Below are positions 1 to 7,678 of a DNA stretch of 64,000 nt, piece by piece (the stretch's first letter is position 1; each line of letters begins with the position of its first letter). A program made the translations under genes and the position numbers. This stretch comes from Variovorax paradoxus B4 (lineage in GTDB: Bacteria; Pseudomonadota; Gammaproteobacteria; Burkholderiales; Burkholderiaceae_C). The DNA is taken from the NCBI RefSeq assembly GCF_000463015.1, contig NC_022247.1:2480001-2544000 (forward strand), in the 5' to 3' direction. The notes under the pieces were generated by a model that worked only from the letters and a program-made list of their open reading frames with translations, did not search any database and was not told the DNA's origin.

Positions 1-1217
1 TGTGGCAGGGCGTGCGCACCGACCACGGCGCCGATGCGCCGACCTGGGCCTGGACGCAGCGCGTCAACGGCCTGCCCGAGGCGGCGGTGGAAGACCTGGC
101 CTTCCACAGCTTCAACGGCGTGACCCTGCTGCGCGCGGGCGTCGCAGCGCGCGGCGTGTGGGAGCTGCGGCTGGATGATCCGACCGCGGCTGACCGGACC
201 TACCTGCGCATCCACGAGGACGATTTGCGCTACGCCGTGCCGCCTCTGGTGACGCCGCCCAACGGCAACCTGCGCGTGCTGAAGAAGCGCGACCTGGTCA
301 CCGACCGCTCCTGGCACAGCAGCCCCGACATCCGCCCGCGCAAGGCGCCAGCCGCCATGCCCGCACCGTCCACGCTGCCCTGGCGGCGCGACCCCTTCCG
401 CGGCACGAAGGAGCAGTTGCGCCGCTTCCAGGCCGCGCTGCGCTCCAGCACCAGCGACCCGCGTATCGTCGCCAACGGCATCTGGGACGTGTACTTCAGC
501 GAGGTGCTGCGCGACCATGGCGCGCCGGTGCTGGCGGTGCCGGCCACGGTGCCGCCCGCGCCGCCGATGCCGGCGCTGAGCGTGGCGCGCATCAACGCGG
601 CCTTCTGGAACACGCACATGACCGGCGCCCATGCCACGCGCGAGCCCTGGGGCACCGGCAAGCCGACCGAAGCCGACCTGTACGAGCTCACACCCGACAT
701 CCCCGAGGGCGACCTGGGCCGCACCTCGTATGCGCTGAAGCGCGGCGCCCTCAAGGTCGACATCGTGGTGCAGCACCGCGGACTCGGCGCGCGCGACGGC
801 GCCGACGTGCGCGTGACGCTGTTGCAGTGGATCGACCCCAAGCCGCACCACCGCGCCAAGTGGAACGACACCGCGACCTGGTTCACCGACCCGGTGCCGT
901 GGACCGGCGCGGTCAACGAGGTGCTGAACTCCGCCGCCGGCACCACCGCGCTGGCTTTCGGCGCCGGCTGGAGCTTCGTCGGCAGCACCGACGCCACGCG
1001 GCGCCAGACGCTGGCCGGCCAGACGCTGGACGCCACGCACGCCGGCATCGCGACCTTCGACCTGGCTACCGGCACGCTGGCCAACAACCGCGTGATCCTG
1101 CTGGTGGCCGTGATCCGGGCCGGCGCCGACATCGCGCTCGCACCCGCCACCCTGCAGGAGCTGGCGCTGACTCGTCCCGAAGTCGCCGTGCGTTCGCTGC
1201 ACGTCACCACCACTTGA
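1..1217 (+). CDS. Partial hypothetical protein with BNR/propeller-like segment
   Basis: The 5' end lies outside the window: the frame is open from base 3, and the first possible start inside (GTG at 12) has no reason to be the true one. About 400 residues are visible. Residues near 20-50 read like the closing blade of a BNR/sialidase-type beta-propeller, with a 'VEDLAF...LLRAG...RGVWEL' pattern that such repeats often show. The rest (about 100-400) matches no family I recognise; it contains Trp/Pro-rich stretches and no membrane segment. It ends 20 bases before the metalloprotease gene, so the two may be co-transcribed. Function is unknown; the propeller assignment is inference from pattern only. 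Confidence 0.6.
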   Translation, partial: WQGVRTDHGADAPTWAWTQRVNGLPEAAVEDLAFHSFNGVTLLRAGVAARGVWELRLDDPTAADRTYLRIHEDDLRYAVPPLVTPPNGNLRVLKKRDLVTDRSWHSSPDIRPRKAPAAMPAPSTLPWRRDPFRGTKEQLRRFQAALRSSTSDPRIVANGIWDVYFSEVLRDHGAPVLAVPATVPPAPPMPALSVARINAAFWNTHMTGAHATREPWGTGKPTEADLYELTPDIPEGDLGRTSYALKRGALKVDIVVQHRGLGARDGADVRVTLLQWIDPKPHHRAKWNDTATWFTDPVPWTGAVNEVLNSAAGTTALAFGAGWSFVGSTDATRRQTLAGQTLDATHAGIATFDLATGTLANNRVILLVAVIRAGADIALAPATLQELALTRPEVAVRSLHVTTT

Positions 1218-1237
1218 GGAAGAACAGGAGCCCCGCC

Positions 1238-2332
1238 ATGACCATCGTCCGGAAGATCTGCTCGCCCTACCTGCCCGTCCACAGCGGCCGCCCCGCCACG
1301 ACTGCGCGAGCGAGCGAACAGGCCGCCACCGACGAACGCGTCGACAACATCCGCATCCGGCCGCTGGGCGCGCCCGCCGCGGGCCGCGCGCGTGCCGCGG
1401 TGGAACGCATGAAACTCTGGGACAACGGCCGCACGCTGCGCGTGAAGTTCCTCGACGGCGTGCCCGAGGTGCAGGCCAGGGTCGAGGCGATCGCGCACGA
1501 GTGGGAAGCCATCGCCAACCTCACGCTGAAGTTCGTGGCAGCCGGCGCCAGCGAGATCCGCATCAGCTTCGCCGAAAAGGGCTTCTCGTGGTCGACCGTC
1601 GGCACCGACGCGCTCACCGTCGCCGCCACGAAGGCGACCATGAACTACGGCTGGCTGGAGCCGAGCACCGCGCTGCGCGAATACCAGCGCGTGGTGCGCC
1701 ACGAGTTCGGCCATGCGCTCGGCATGATCCACGAGCACCAGAACCCGGCCGCCCAGGGCCAGATCCCGTGGGACAAGGAGAAGGTCTACGCCTACTACGC
1801 GCAGCAGAACTGGACGCGCGACGACGTCGACTTCAACCTGTTCCAGCTCTACAGCGAGGACAGCACCAACCACACCGCGTTCGACCCGACCTCGATCATG
1901 GAATACGCGATCCCCGATTCGCTGACGGTCGGCTCGTATTCGGTCGGCTGGAACACCGAGTTCTCGGCCACCGACATCGAGTTCATGCGCCGCCAGTACC
2001 CGAGGGCATCGCCGGGCACGGTCGAGCTCGCCATCGGCGCCGCCCGCACCAGCGCCGAGCTGGCGACGGCCGGCGAGGTCGACACCTACCACTTCGACGT
2101 GGCCGCCGCCGGCACGCACATCATGACCACCGAAGGCCCGAGCGACACCGTGCTGACGCTGCACGGCCCCAACGACGCCGGCGCCGTGCTGGCCTGGGAC
2201 GACGACCGCGGCAAGGGCCTGAACGCCCGCATCATGCGCAAGTTGCAGCCGGGCAGCTACTGGCTGTCGGTGCGCCACAAGAGCGCGCAGTCCACCGGGA
2301 GCTATACCGTGGGGGTCAAGAAAAGCGGTTGA
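1238..2332 (+). CDS. Astacin-like zinc metalloprotease with C-terminal PPC-type domain
   Basis: A 364-residue protein of the M12A/metzincin type. The zinc-binding motif HEFGHALGMIHEH begins at His155 and matches HExxHxxGxxHE, and the Met-turn SIMEY is at 219-223, where astacins have SxMHY-like turns. Residues about 265-360 form a bacterial pre-peptidase C-terminal (PPC)-like beta domain, usually found on secreted proteases. No clear signal peptide is seen, so the export route is unclear. The ATG at 1238 is preceded by an AGGAG-type ribosome site at 1226-1230. The upstream gene ends 20 bases earlier. The last 17 bases overlap, tail to tail, an HsdR remnant on the other strand, which suggests this boundary is a recombination joint. 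Family assignment is firm; substrate unknown. Confidence 0.85.
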   Translation: MTIVRKICSPYLPVHSGRPATTARASEQAATDERVDNIRIRPLGAPAAGRARAAVERMKLWDNGRTLRVKFLDGVPEVQARVEAIAHEWEAIANLTLKFVAAGASEIRISFAEKGFSWSTVGTDALTVAATKATMNYGWLEPSTALREYQRVVRHEFGHALGMIHEHQNPAAQGQIPWDKEKVYAYYAQQNWTRDDVDFNLFQLYSEDSTNHTAFDPTSIMEYAIPDSLTVGSYSVGWNTEFSATDIEFMRRQYPRASPGTVELAIGAARTSAELATAGEVDTYHFDVAAAGTHIMTTEGPSDTVLTLHGPNDAGAVLAWDDDRGKGLNARIMRKLQPGSYWLSVRHKSAQSTGSYTVGVKKSG

Positions 2333-2627
2333 TGCGGGCCGACCTGGCGCGCAGCGACTCGTACAACTGCGCCGGCCCCAGCAGAACGTCCTTCAGGCCA
2401 TCACGAACCCGCTCTGAACCCAATGCCTGCGTGCCCATCGTCGTGTGGGCTTCGAGTGCGTCCATGATCGCGTGCAGCAGCGCATTCTTCAGGTCGGGTG
2501 AATTCGCAAACTGCTCCTTGCTGTTGCTCGCGGCCTGCTGCACCAGTGTGTCGTTCCAGCCGCTTCCCTTGATCGCGCCGTTCACGTAAGCGAACTGGTC
2601 GTCGTCGGTCAGCTCGCCCTCGAAGGT
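2316..2627 (-). pseudogene. hsdR: Remnant of type I restriction subunit HsdR (C-terminus only)
   Basis: On the minus strand about 103 codons are open, bounded upstream by an in-frame stop at 2628-2630. The peptide contains 'SKEQFANSPDLKNALL', 'IMDALEAHTTM' and 'GLKDVLLGPAQLYESLRA', which I recognise as the C-terminal helical region of HsdR, the motor/endonuclease subunit of type I restriction systems. A complete HsdR is about 800-1000 residues with N-terminal nuclease and helicase domains; none of that is present, nor are hsdM or hsdS. It is therefore a broken gene that cannot restrict DNA. It overlaps the end of the metalloprotease gene by 17 bases. Confidence 0.7.
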
Positions 2628-2633
2628 TCAGGT

Positions 2634-2840
2634 TCATCGGCTGCCTGCGGTGTTCTTCAGCGTGTGGTGGGTCAGCACCGCCTTGCTGAGGTCACCGAGC
2701 ACCACCTTCATGTTCATCGGCGACGTGATGTAAAAGGTGTGGCCCGACTTGCGCAGCAGGACGGGCAGGTGGAAGTCTACGGGGCAAGCGCGCCGTGCGG
2801 GCGTTACCACCTCTGGACCCCAACGATCCGGACGTTGATG
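2634..2840 (-). pseudogene. Unidentified gene fragment abutting the HsdR remnant
   Basis: The minus strand carries an open stretch of roughly 70 codons ending in a TGA at 2634-2636, only 6 bases from the open part of the HsdR remnant. The peptide includes 'GPEVVTPARRACPVDFHLP' and then 'SGHTFYITSPMNMKVVLGDL', which look like real protein rather than antisense noise (mixed hydrophobics, 'HTFY', 'MNMKVVLG'). No start codon with a ribosome site is visible and I do not recognise the family. It is most simply a second piece of the same decayed restriction or mobile cluster. Confidence 0.35.
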
Positions 2841-3010
2841 AGCAAGGCCGCCCGATTGCTCTCTTCGCCGGCGCCTGCGATGCCTTCAGCCGATTCGGTC
2901 GGCGACCCGTTGACTTGACGCAACACCGATCGCCTTTGTCGCGGGGCGTCTCGCAAGGTTAGTTCAGGGCTCGGGCCGAGTCCGACGTGGACGGGTATCG
3001 AATGCAAAGC
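2841..3010. other. Intergenic stretch without a supported gene
   Basis: Only short open frames without ribosome sites lie here, and none encodes a recognisable peptide. Composition is slightly less GC-rich than the neighbouring genes. I read it as decayed island DNA leading to the boundary elements at 3011-3158. Confidence 0.4.
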
Positions 3011-3029
3011 GGGGGTACAGACGGGGGTG
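3011..3029. repeat. Paired GGGGGT repeats near putative island edge
   Basis: Two copies of CGGGGGTRCA sit 12 bases apart (first G-run at 3011, second at 3023). Tandem GGGGGTA-type repeats are something I recall near attachment sites of tyrosine-integrase (DUF4102/P4-type) islands, where they can act as integrase arm sites. That role here is inference, supported only by the neighbouring att-like tract and decayed restriction gene. Confidence 0.35.
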
Positions 3030-3090
3030 CAATTCGAAATTGGCTTTCCGACAAGTGAGCATCCATGCGGCCTGCAGACGATCTTTCAAT

Positions 3091-3106
3091 CTCTCCACCG
3101 CCACCA
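3091..3106. other. Possible attachment-site core (tRNA 3'-end-like)
   Basis: The tract CTCTCCACCGCCACCA resembles the acceptor end plus CCA of a tRNA, but no complete tRNA can be folded upstream (no recognisable T-arm, anticodon arm or D-arm). It lies just downstream of the paired G-rich repeats and 15 bases before a strong intrinsic terminator. This is the arrangement expected when an island has inserted into a tRNA 3' end and left only the attR copy beside the native terminator. The identity of the tRNA cannot be fixed from the window. Confidence 0.3.
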
Positions 3107-3120
3107 TTTTCCTGAAGATG

Positions 3121-3158
3121 AAAAGCGATTTGGATTGTCCAGGTCGCTTTTTTGTTTT
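3121..3158 (+). terminator. Strong intrinsic terminator with no gene before it
   Basis: A 14-bp stem (3121-3134 pairing with 3138-3151, two G-U pairs, 3-base loop TTG) is followed by a T-rich tail TTTGTTTT. Its 5' A-run also makes it usable on the minus strand. No plus-strand gene ends nearby, so it is an orphan unless an RNA gene or tRNA once ended around 3106. Confidence 0.75.
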
Positions 3159-3285
3159 CCGAGCCGCTTCTTGCAGCGCCGAAAATTCGGCGACACGCCT
3201 GTCGGCTCGAGCTGACGTCGACTGGCGCCACGCACCGGCTGCATTCCTGAGCCAACGGCATAGAACCGGGGCAAAGGAGAGCACC

Positions 3286-3408
3286 ATGGCCACCCATCCC
3301 GATCTTCCGTCCCCGATCACGCCGGATCTGCCTGTGGAGCCCGACGAAGGGCCGAGCACGCCGCCGGACGACCCGACCGATCCCGAGCCGCCTCCCACCA
3401 CGTCGTGA
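3286..3408 (+). CDS. Small proline/aspartate-rich protein, 40 residues
   Basis: A 40-residue acidic, proline-rich peptide with the segment 'PITPDLPVEPDEGP', which I recall from short uncharacterised proteins in Burkholderiales. The ATG at 3286 has a good ribosome site (AAGGAGA, 3273-3279) six bases upstream. There is no signal peptide or membrane segment, and the composition suggests a disordered protein. It lies alone between the orphan terminator and the flavoprotein gene, 32 bases before the latter, and could share its transcript. Function is unknown; the gene call rests on the ribosome site and recalled conservation. Confidence 0.55.
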   Translation: MATHPDLPSPITPDLPVEPDEGPSTPPDDPTDPEPPPTTS

Positions 3409-3440
3409 ATTCGGCGCGCGAGCCGCGATAAGCTCGCGCC

Positions 3441-4544
3441 ATGGATGAACTCGATTGCGCCGTCATCGGCGGCGGTGTGGTGGGACTGGCAGTGGCACGC
3501 GCCTTGGCGCTTGCAGGCCGGGAAGTGGTTGTGCTGGAAGCCGAAGGTGCCATTGGCACCGGCACCAGTTCGCGCAACAGCGAGGTGATTCACGCGGGCA
3601 TCTACTACCCGCAGGGCTCGCTCAAGGCCCGCCTCTGTGTGGAGGGAAAGCAGGCGCTCTATGACTACGCGGGGCAGCGCGGTGTGCCCCACCAGCGCTG
3701 CGGCAAGCTCATTGTGGCGACCTCGGCCGAGCAGGTGGCTCAGCTCGAAATCATCCGCGCCAAGGCGGCCGCCAACGGCGTCGGCGACCTCGTGCTGCTG
3801 ACGGCGCAACAGGCCATGGCGATGGAGCCGCAGCTGCACTGCGTGGCGGCATTGCATTCGCCGAGCACCGGCATCGTCGACAGCCATGCCTTGATGCTGA
3901 GCCTGCTCGGCGACCTGGAGAACGCGGGCGGCATGCTGGCGTTGAAATCGCCCATCGCCCGTGCGGAGTGCGGCCAGGACGCTATCGTCCTGGTAGCGGA
4001 AGACGGAACGGCGCTGCGCTGCAACACCGTCGTCAATGCGGCCGGTCTCCTCGGGCCCCACCTGGCCCGACGCTTCGAAGGCCTGCCAGCAGGGGCCGTG
4101 CCCACCGCCTACTTTGCCAAGGGCAACTACTTCACCCTGTCAGGCCGCGCGCCTTTCAGCCGCCTCGTCTACCCGGTGCCCGAGCCCGGTGGATTGGGGG
4201 TGCACCTGACGATCGATCTGGGCGGGCAAGCCAAGTTCGGGCCCGATGTGCAATGGGTGGAATCGGCCGACGACCTGGTGGTGGACCCGGCGCGCGGCAA
4301 TGGCTTCTATGCCGAGGTGCGCAAGTATTGGCCCGCGTTGCCCGACGGGGCGCTGATTCCCGGCTATGCGGGCATGCGACCCAAGATCTCGGGCCCGGAC
4401 GAGCCGGCGCGCGACTTCATGATCGACGGGCCCGAATCGCATGGCGTGCGGGGGCTGGTCAATCTCTTCGGCATCGAGTCGCCGGGGCTCACGAGCAGCC
4501 TTGCCATCGGGCGCTACGTCGAGCGCCTGCTCGCGGCAGGCTGA
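3441..4544 (+). CDS. FAD-dependent oxidoreductase, L-2-hydroxyglutarate oxidase-like
   Basis: A 367-residue flavoprotein of the DAO/glycine-oxidase fold. The N-terminal dinucleotide motif is GGGVVG at 10-15, and 'IHAGIYY' (50-56) is the signature that the L-2-hydroxyglutarate dehydrogenase/oxidase group (LhgO, L2HGDH) shares. The C-terminal GYAGMRPK and '[14 protein letters not shown]' segments also fit that group. Members oxidise L-2-hydroxyglutarate to 2-oxoglutarate, passing electrons to oxygen or quinone, and clear a by-product of 2-oxoglutarate metabolism. The length is slightly under the usual 400. It is likely a single gene, since the next genes are preceded by their own structured leader. 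The precise substrate is inferred from family resemblance. Confidence 0.75.
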   Translation: MDELDCAVIGGGVVGLAVARALALAGREVVVLEAEGAIGTGTSSRNSEVIHAGIYYPQGSLKARLCVEGKQALYDYAGQRGVPHQRCGKLIVATSAEQVAQLEIIRAKAAANGVGDLVLLTAQQAMAMEPQLHCVAALHSPSTGIVDSHALMLSLLGDLENAGGMLALKSPIARAECGQDAIVLVAEDGTALRCNTVVNAAGLLGPHLARRFEGLPAGAVPTAYFAKGNYFTLSGRAPFSRLVYPVPEPGGLGVHLTIDLGGQAKFGPDVQWVESADDLVVDPARGNGFYAEVRKYWPALPDGALIPGYAGMRPKISGPDEPARDFMIDGPESHGVRGLVNLFGIESPGLTSSLAIGRYVERLLAAG

Positions 4545-4621
4545 CGGCGGACGCGATGAAGAGCCATCGCGTGCAGAAGTCTGCATAACTGCTGTGCATG
4601 AGGGGCTTTTGTGCCTGTAAC

Positions 4622-4674
4622 ATGACACCACGCCATTTGCTGGCGTGAAGCCGCCGGCGCGGTGCCGGTGTCAT
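4622..4674 (+). promoter_or_regulatory. Structured leader, possible three-way junction
   Basis: An 8-bp closing stem (4622-4629 with 4667-4674, perfect) encloses a 6-bp hairpin (ACGCCA 4630-4635 with TGGCGT 4641-4646, loop TTTGC) and a 4-bp hairpin (CCGC 4651-4654 with GCGG 4659-4662). The closing stem ends three bases before the ribosome site GGAGG (4678-4682) of the yqjD-like gene. There is no T-tract, so it is not an intrinsic terminator. A role in translation or mRNA stability is inference. Confidence 0.45.
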
Positions 4675-4692
4675 CACGGAGGAAAGATTCCA

Positions 4693-4989
4693 ATGAGTGC
4701 ATCCAACAATATTGAAGCGGCAGCCGAAGACATCGCAAGCGACGTGCGTGGCGTGCTGGCCAGCAAGGACCTGGATTCGGTTCCCCACATCAAGGCGCTG
4801 CGCCAGCGCATCGACACCAAGCTGGCCATTGCGCGCGAGCTTGCCGCCGAGAAGAGCAAGCTGGCCGCCAAGAAGGCCCGCGAAGCGGCCAACACTGCCA
4901 ACGCCTACGCCCACGACGAACCGTGGCAGATCGCCGGCGCTGCGCTGGCCGTCGGCGTGCTGGTGGGCCTGCTGCTTGGCCGCCGCTGA
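4693..4989 (+). CDS. DUF883 / YqjD-ElaB family membrane-anchored protein
   Basis: A 98-residue protein with a mainly helical, Lys/Ala/Glu-rich body (1-77) and one C-terminal membrane helix (about 80-96) ending in 'GLLLGRR', the typical tail of the ElaB/YqjD/DUF883 family, as is 'DEPWQIAG' just before it. In E. coli, YqjD and ElaB are stationary-phase inner-membrane proteins that bind ribosomes through the soluble part. The ATG at 4693 follows a GGAGG ribosome site at 4678-4682. The next gene encodes a YqjE-like protein, so the E. coli yqjD-yqjE order is kept. A ribosome role is inferred from the family only. Confidence 0.8.
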   Translation: MSASNNIEAAAEDIASDVRGVLASKDLDSVPHIKALRQRIDTKLAIARELAAEKSKLAAKKAREAANTANAYAHDEPWQIAGAALAVGVLVGLLLGRR

Positions 4990-5037
4990 CCTGAACGCAA
5001 GCCGCCGCGTCGTCCCTCGCCGAGCCGGAGTCGGCGC

Positions 5038-5760
5038 ATGAGACTGCTGTCCCTGTTCGGGCTCGATGCCCGTTTGCGGCGGCTGCGGATTGCTGCGGCC
5101 GAAGGTGCGCTGGCGGCCGAAGACCGCGTGCAGCTGCTGCGCATGGCGTGGGAGGACGAGAAGCAGCGCCTCAAGCTGATGCTCGTCCTGGTGGTGGCCG
5201 TGCTTGGCCTCACCACAGTGGCGGTGGCATTGCTCTCGATGGCGGTGGTGGTGCATTTCTGGGAAACGCCCCACCGCATCGCGGCTGCGTGGTCGGTGGC
5301 TGGGGTGTGGATCCTGCTCTGGCTGGGCGCGGCCCTGGGTCTGTTCCTGACCCTTCGCAATGCCTCGAACAGCTTCATTCCAGCGCGCCACGAATTCGAA
5401 CGCGACTGGGCCTGGGTCCAGGACAGCTTCGGGCTCGGCAACGATCCCGACCAGGACGAAGAAGCGCCGCGCCCCCGGCGGCCAGCCACGCGCGAGGAAC
5501 TGCTCGCCCGCATGGAGCGCCAGCGCGAACGCATTGCCACAATGCAGGGCGCGCGGCCGGCGCAGCCCGGCGGTGCAACGGGTGCTTCTTCCGAAGCACC
5601 TCCGGCCGACGAGTCGGCCGCCGCTGCTGCCTTGCGCATTGCCCGGGAGCACCCCGTGGCCACCGGCGTTGCCGCCGCGGTGGCTGTGGTGGTGATCCGT
5701 CCCAAGCGGCTGTTGCGTTGGGCGGCGTTCATTGCGCCGGTGCTCTGGCGCATGCGCTGA
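5038..5760 (+). CDS. YqjE-like phage-holin-superfamily protein with YqjK-like C-terminus
   Basis: A 240-residue protein. Residues 1-45 are charged and helical; membrane helices lie at about 46-71 and 82-106, the arrangement of the YqjE / 'holin superfamily III' proteins. A disordered Arg/Glu/Pro/Ala linker (140-195) follows, then a C-terminal segment (199-240) with 'REHPVATGVAAAVAVVV' and Arg-rich ends that resembles YqjK. In E. coli YqjE and YqjK are separate neighbouring proteins, so this may be a fusion. It starts 48 bases after the YqjD-like gene and is probably in the same operon. No lytic role is implied by the holin label. Confidence 0.7.
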   Translation: MRLLSLFGLDARLRRLRIAAAEGALAAEDRVQLLRMAWEDEKQRLKLMLVLVVAVLGLTTVAVALLSMAVVVHFWETPHRIAAAWSVAGVWILLWLGAALGLFLTLRNASNSFIPARHEFERDWAWVQDSFGLGNDPDQDEEAPRPRRPATREELLARMERQRERIATMQGARPAQPGGATGASSEAPPADESAAAAALRIAREHPVATGVAAAVAVVVIRPKRLLRWAAFIAPVLWRMR

Positions 5761-5793
5761 GAGGGAGCGAAGAAACCGAAGAGCGAAGAAGGC

Positions 5794-6867
5794 TCAGGCG
5801 GCGCTGCGACTCTGCAGCAACGCCTGCGCCGCCTCGCGCACGAGCCCGGGGCCGCGATAGATCAGGCCGGTGTAGATCTGCACCGCGTCTGCGCCTGCGG
5901 CGATCTTGGCCTTGGCATCGGCCGCGCTCAGGATGCCCCCCACCCCGATGATCGGAAAACCCGGCCCCAGTGCCGAGCGCAGCTGCGAGATCACGCGGTT
6001 GCTCGCCTCGCGCACGGGTGCGCCCGAGAGCCCGCCCGCTTCGTCGGCGTGCGGCAGACCGGCGACCGCGTCGCGCGCCAGCGTGGTGTTGGTGGCGATC
6101 ACGCCGTCCATGCCGTGGCGCTGCAGCGTGGCGGCGATGACGGCAACCTGGCTCTCGTCGAGATCGGGAGCGATCTTCACGAACAGCGGCACGCGCCGAC
6201 GACTGCGCTCGGCCAGTGCATGGCGGCGCTCGGCGATGGCGCCCAGCAGGGCGTCGAGCGCCTCGTCGCTCTGCAGCGTCCGCAGATTCGCGGTGTTGGG
6301 GCTCGAGATGTTGATGGTCACGTAGTCGGCATGCGGGTACACGCCGTCCAGGCAGGCCAGGTAGTCGTCCACCGCTCTTTCGATGGGCGTGGCGGCGTTC
6401 TTTCCGATGTTGAGTCCGAGCCGCATCGGTTTCTTGCCGCTGCCACTCCTGCGGAAGCGCGCCTTCTGCACGTTGGCGAGGAAGGCATCGAGCCCTTCGT
6501 TGTTGAATCCGAGCCGATTGATGAGCGCGTCGCGCTGGGGCAGGCGGAACATGCGCGGCTTGGGATTGCCCGGCTGTGCCCTGGGCGTGACCGTGCCGAC
6601 CTCCACGAAGCCGAAGCCCATGGCGGCAAAGGCATCGATGCAGCGGGCATTCTTGTCGAGCCCGGCCGCCAGGCCCACGCGGTTGGGAAATTCCAGCCCC
6701 GCGAGGGTGACCGGATCATCGACGCGCGGCGCGGCGTAGGCGCAAGCCAGCGGTGTGTTCTGCGTGCGGGCCAGTCCTTCGAGCGTGAGTTCGTGGGCGT
6801 GCTCCGGGTCGAAGCCGAACAGAAAGGGCCGGGCCAGGCCGTAGAGCGAAGAGGGGAGCAGGGGCAT
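5794..6867 (-). CDS. pyrD: Dihydroorotate dehydrogenase (quinone), class 2
   Basis: A 357-residue enzyme oxidising dihydroorotate to orotate in pyrimidine synthesis, bound to the inner membrane and using quinone. Class 2 features are the hydrophobic N-terminal helix region (1-40) and '[10 protein letters not shown]', 'PRMFRLP', '[10 protein letters not shown]', '[11 protein letters not shown]' (with the class 2 catalytic serine in this loop) and 'IIGVGGI', which binds FMN phosphate. The ATG at 6867 gives the usual N-terminus; a longer upstream frame runs into rpiA and is unlikely. The gene is divergent from rpiA, with about 40 bases between start codons, so the two promoters must overlap the 5' ends. 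Confidence 0.95.
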   Translation of the reverse strand: MPLLPSSLYGLARPFLFGFDPEHAHELTLEGLARTQNTPLACAYAAPRVDDPVTLAGLEFPNRVGLAAGLDKNARCIDAFAAMGFGFVEVGTVTPRAQPGNPKPRMFRLPQRDALINRLGFNNEGLDAFLANVQKARFRRSGSGKKPMRLGLNIGKNAATPIERAVDDYLACLDGVYPHADYVTINISSPNTANLRTLQSDEALDALLGAIAERRHALAERSRRRVPLFVKIAPDLDESQVAVIAATLQRHGMDGVIATNTTLARDAVAGLPHADEAGGLSGAPVREASNRVISQLRSALGPGFPIIGVGGILSAADAKAKIAAGADAVQIYTGLIYRGPGLVREAAQALLQSRSAA

Positions 6868-6907
6868 CGGATAATTCTCGACTTCAATGAGCCAAGGATT
6901 CTCCGCG

Positions 6908-7639
6908 ATGACTGCACCCGTTTCCCCTTCTTCCGCCTCCGGCGCCGCGAACGGCGCGGGCGCCATCTCCCAGGACGAACTCAAGGCCCAGGTCGGCCGC
7001 GCCGCGCTGGCCTACGTGGTCAAGGGTGAAATCGTCGGCGTGGGCACGGGCTCCACCGTGAACAAGTTCATCGACGCCCTGGCCACGATCAAGGACGAGA
7101 TCAAGGGAGCGGTGTCCAGCTCGGTGGCCTCGACCGAGCGCCTGCGCGCCTTGGGCATCCCGGTGTTCGACAGCAACGAGGTCGAGGAACTCGCCGTCTA
7201 CATCGACGGCGCCGACGAGATCGACCACCACGGTTTCATGGTGAAGGGCGGCGGTGCGGCGCTCACGCGCGAAAAGATCGTCGCGGCGCAGTCGCGGCGC
7301 TTCGTCTGCATTGCCGATGCGTCCAAGCTGGTCGACACGCTCGGCGCCTTTCCGCTGCCGGTGGAGGTGGTTCCGATGGCGGCGCGCCGCGTGATGCGGC
7401 AGTTCGAAGCCATGGGCGGCATCGCGCAAGTGCGCGAAAAGGACGGCCTGCCGCTCGTGACGGACAACGGGCAGCACATCGTCGACGTGACGGGGCTGCG
7501 GATCGGCGATCCGCTCGCCTTCGAATCCGAAGTGAGCCAGTGGCCCGGCGTGGTCACGGTCGGCGTGTTTGCCCACCAGAAGGCCGATGTGTGCCTGCTG
7601 GGCACGCCCTCCGGCGTGCAAACGATGCAGTTCGACTGA
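6908..7639 (+). CDS. rpiA: Ribose-5-phosphate isomerase A
   Basis: A 243-residue enzyme interconverting ribose-5-phosphate and ribulose-5-phosphate in the pentose phosphate pathway. Family motifs are '[13 protein letters not shown]' (phosphate loop), 'DGADEID' and 'KGGGAAL', with the catalytic acid in the DGADE segment. The ATG at 6908 is favoured because AAGGA lies 9 bases upstream (6894-6898); an in-frame ATG at 6887 has no ribosome site. The first ~20 residues are an extra Ser/Ala/Gly-rich lead compared with E. coli (219 residues). Divergent from pyrD, it supplies the ribose used in nucleotide synthesis. It ends just before a hairpin terminator shared with the convergent glutaredoxin gene. 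Confidence 0.95.
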   Translation: MTAPVSPSSASGAANGAGAISQDELKAQVGRAALAYVVKGEIVGVGTGSTVNKFIDALATIKDEIKGAVSSSVASTERLRALGIPVFDSNEVEELAVYIDGADEIDHHGFMVKGGGAALTREKIVAAQSRRFVCIADASKLVDTLGAFPLPVEVVPMAARRVMRQFEAMGGIAQVREKDGLPLVTDNGQHIVDVTGLRIGDPLAFESEVSQWPGVVTVGVFAHQKADVCLLGTPSGVQTMQFD

Positions 7640-7641
7640 AG

Positions 7642-7671
7642 AAAAAAGGCCGCCAGCTCTGGCCGGCGGCC
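7642..7671 (-). terminator. Intrinsic terminator for the folD-prlC-glutaredoxin run
   Basis: Stem GGCCGCC (7648-7654) pairs with GGCGGCC (7665-7671); an inner GCCAG/CTGGC pairing is also possible. Read on the minus strand the stem is followed by a run of six T (complement of 7642-7647), directly after the glutaredoxin-like gene's stop. On the plus strand it lacks a T-run. Confidence 0.65.
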
Positions 7672-7678
7672 GGCCGGT

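Noticed and set aside
3060..3110. An intact tRNA ending at CTCTCCACCGCCACCA
   Set aside because: No cloverleaf can be folded: the T-arm consensus GTTCRA and a matching acceptor 5' strand are absent.
5038..5760. A prophage holin, given the 'holin superfamily III' label
   Set aside because: No lysis or phage genes are nearby, and the neighbour is a YqjD-like gene as in the E. coli yqj cluster.
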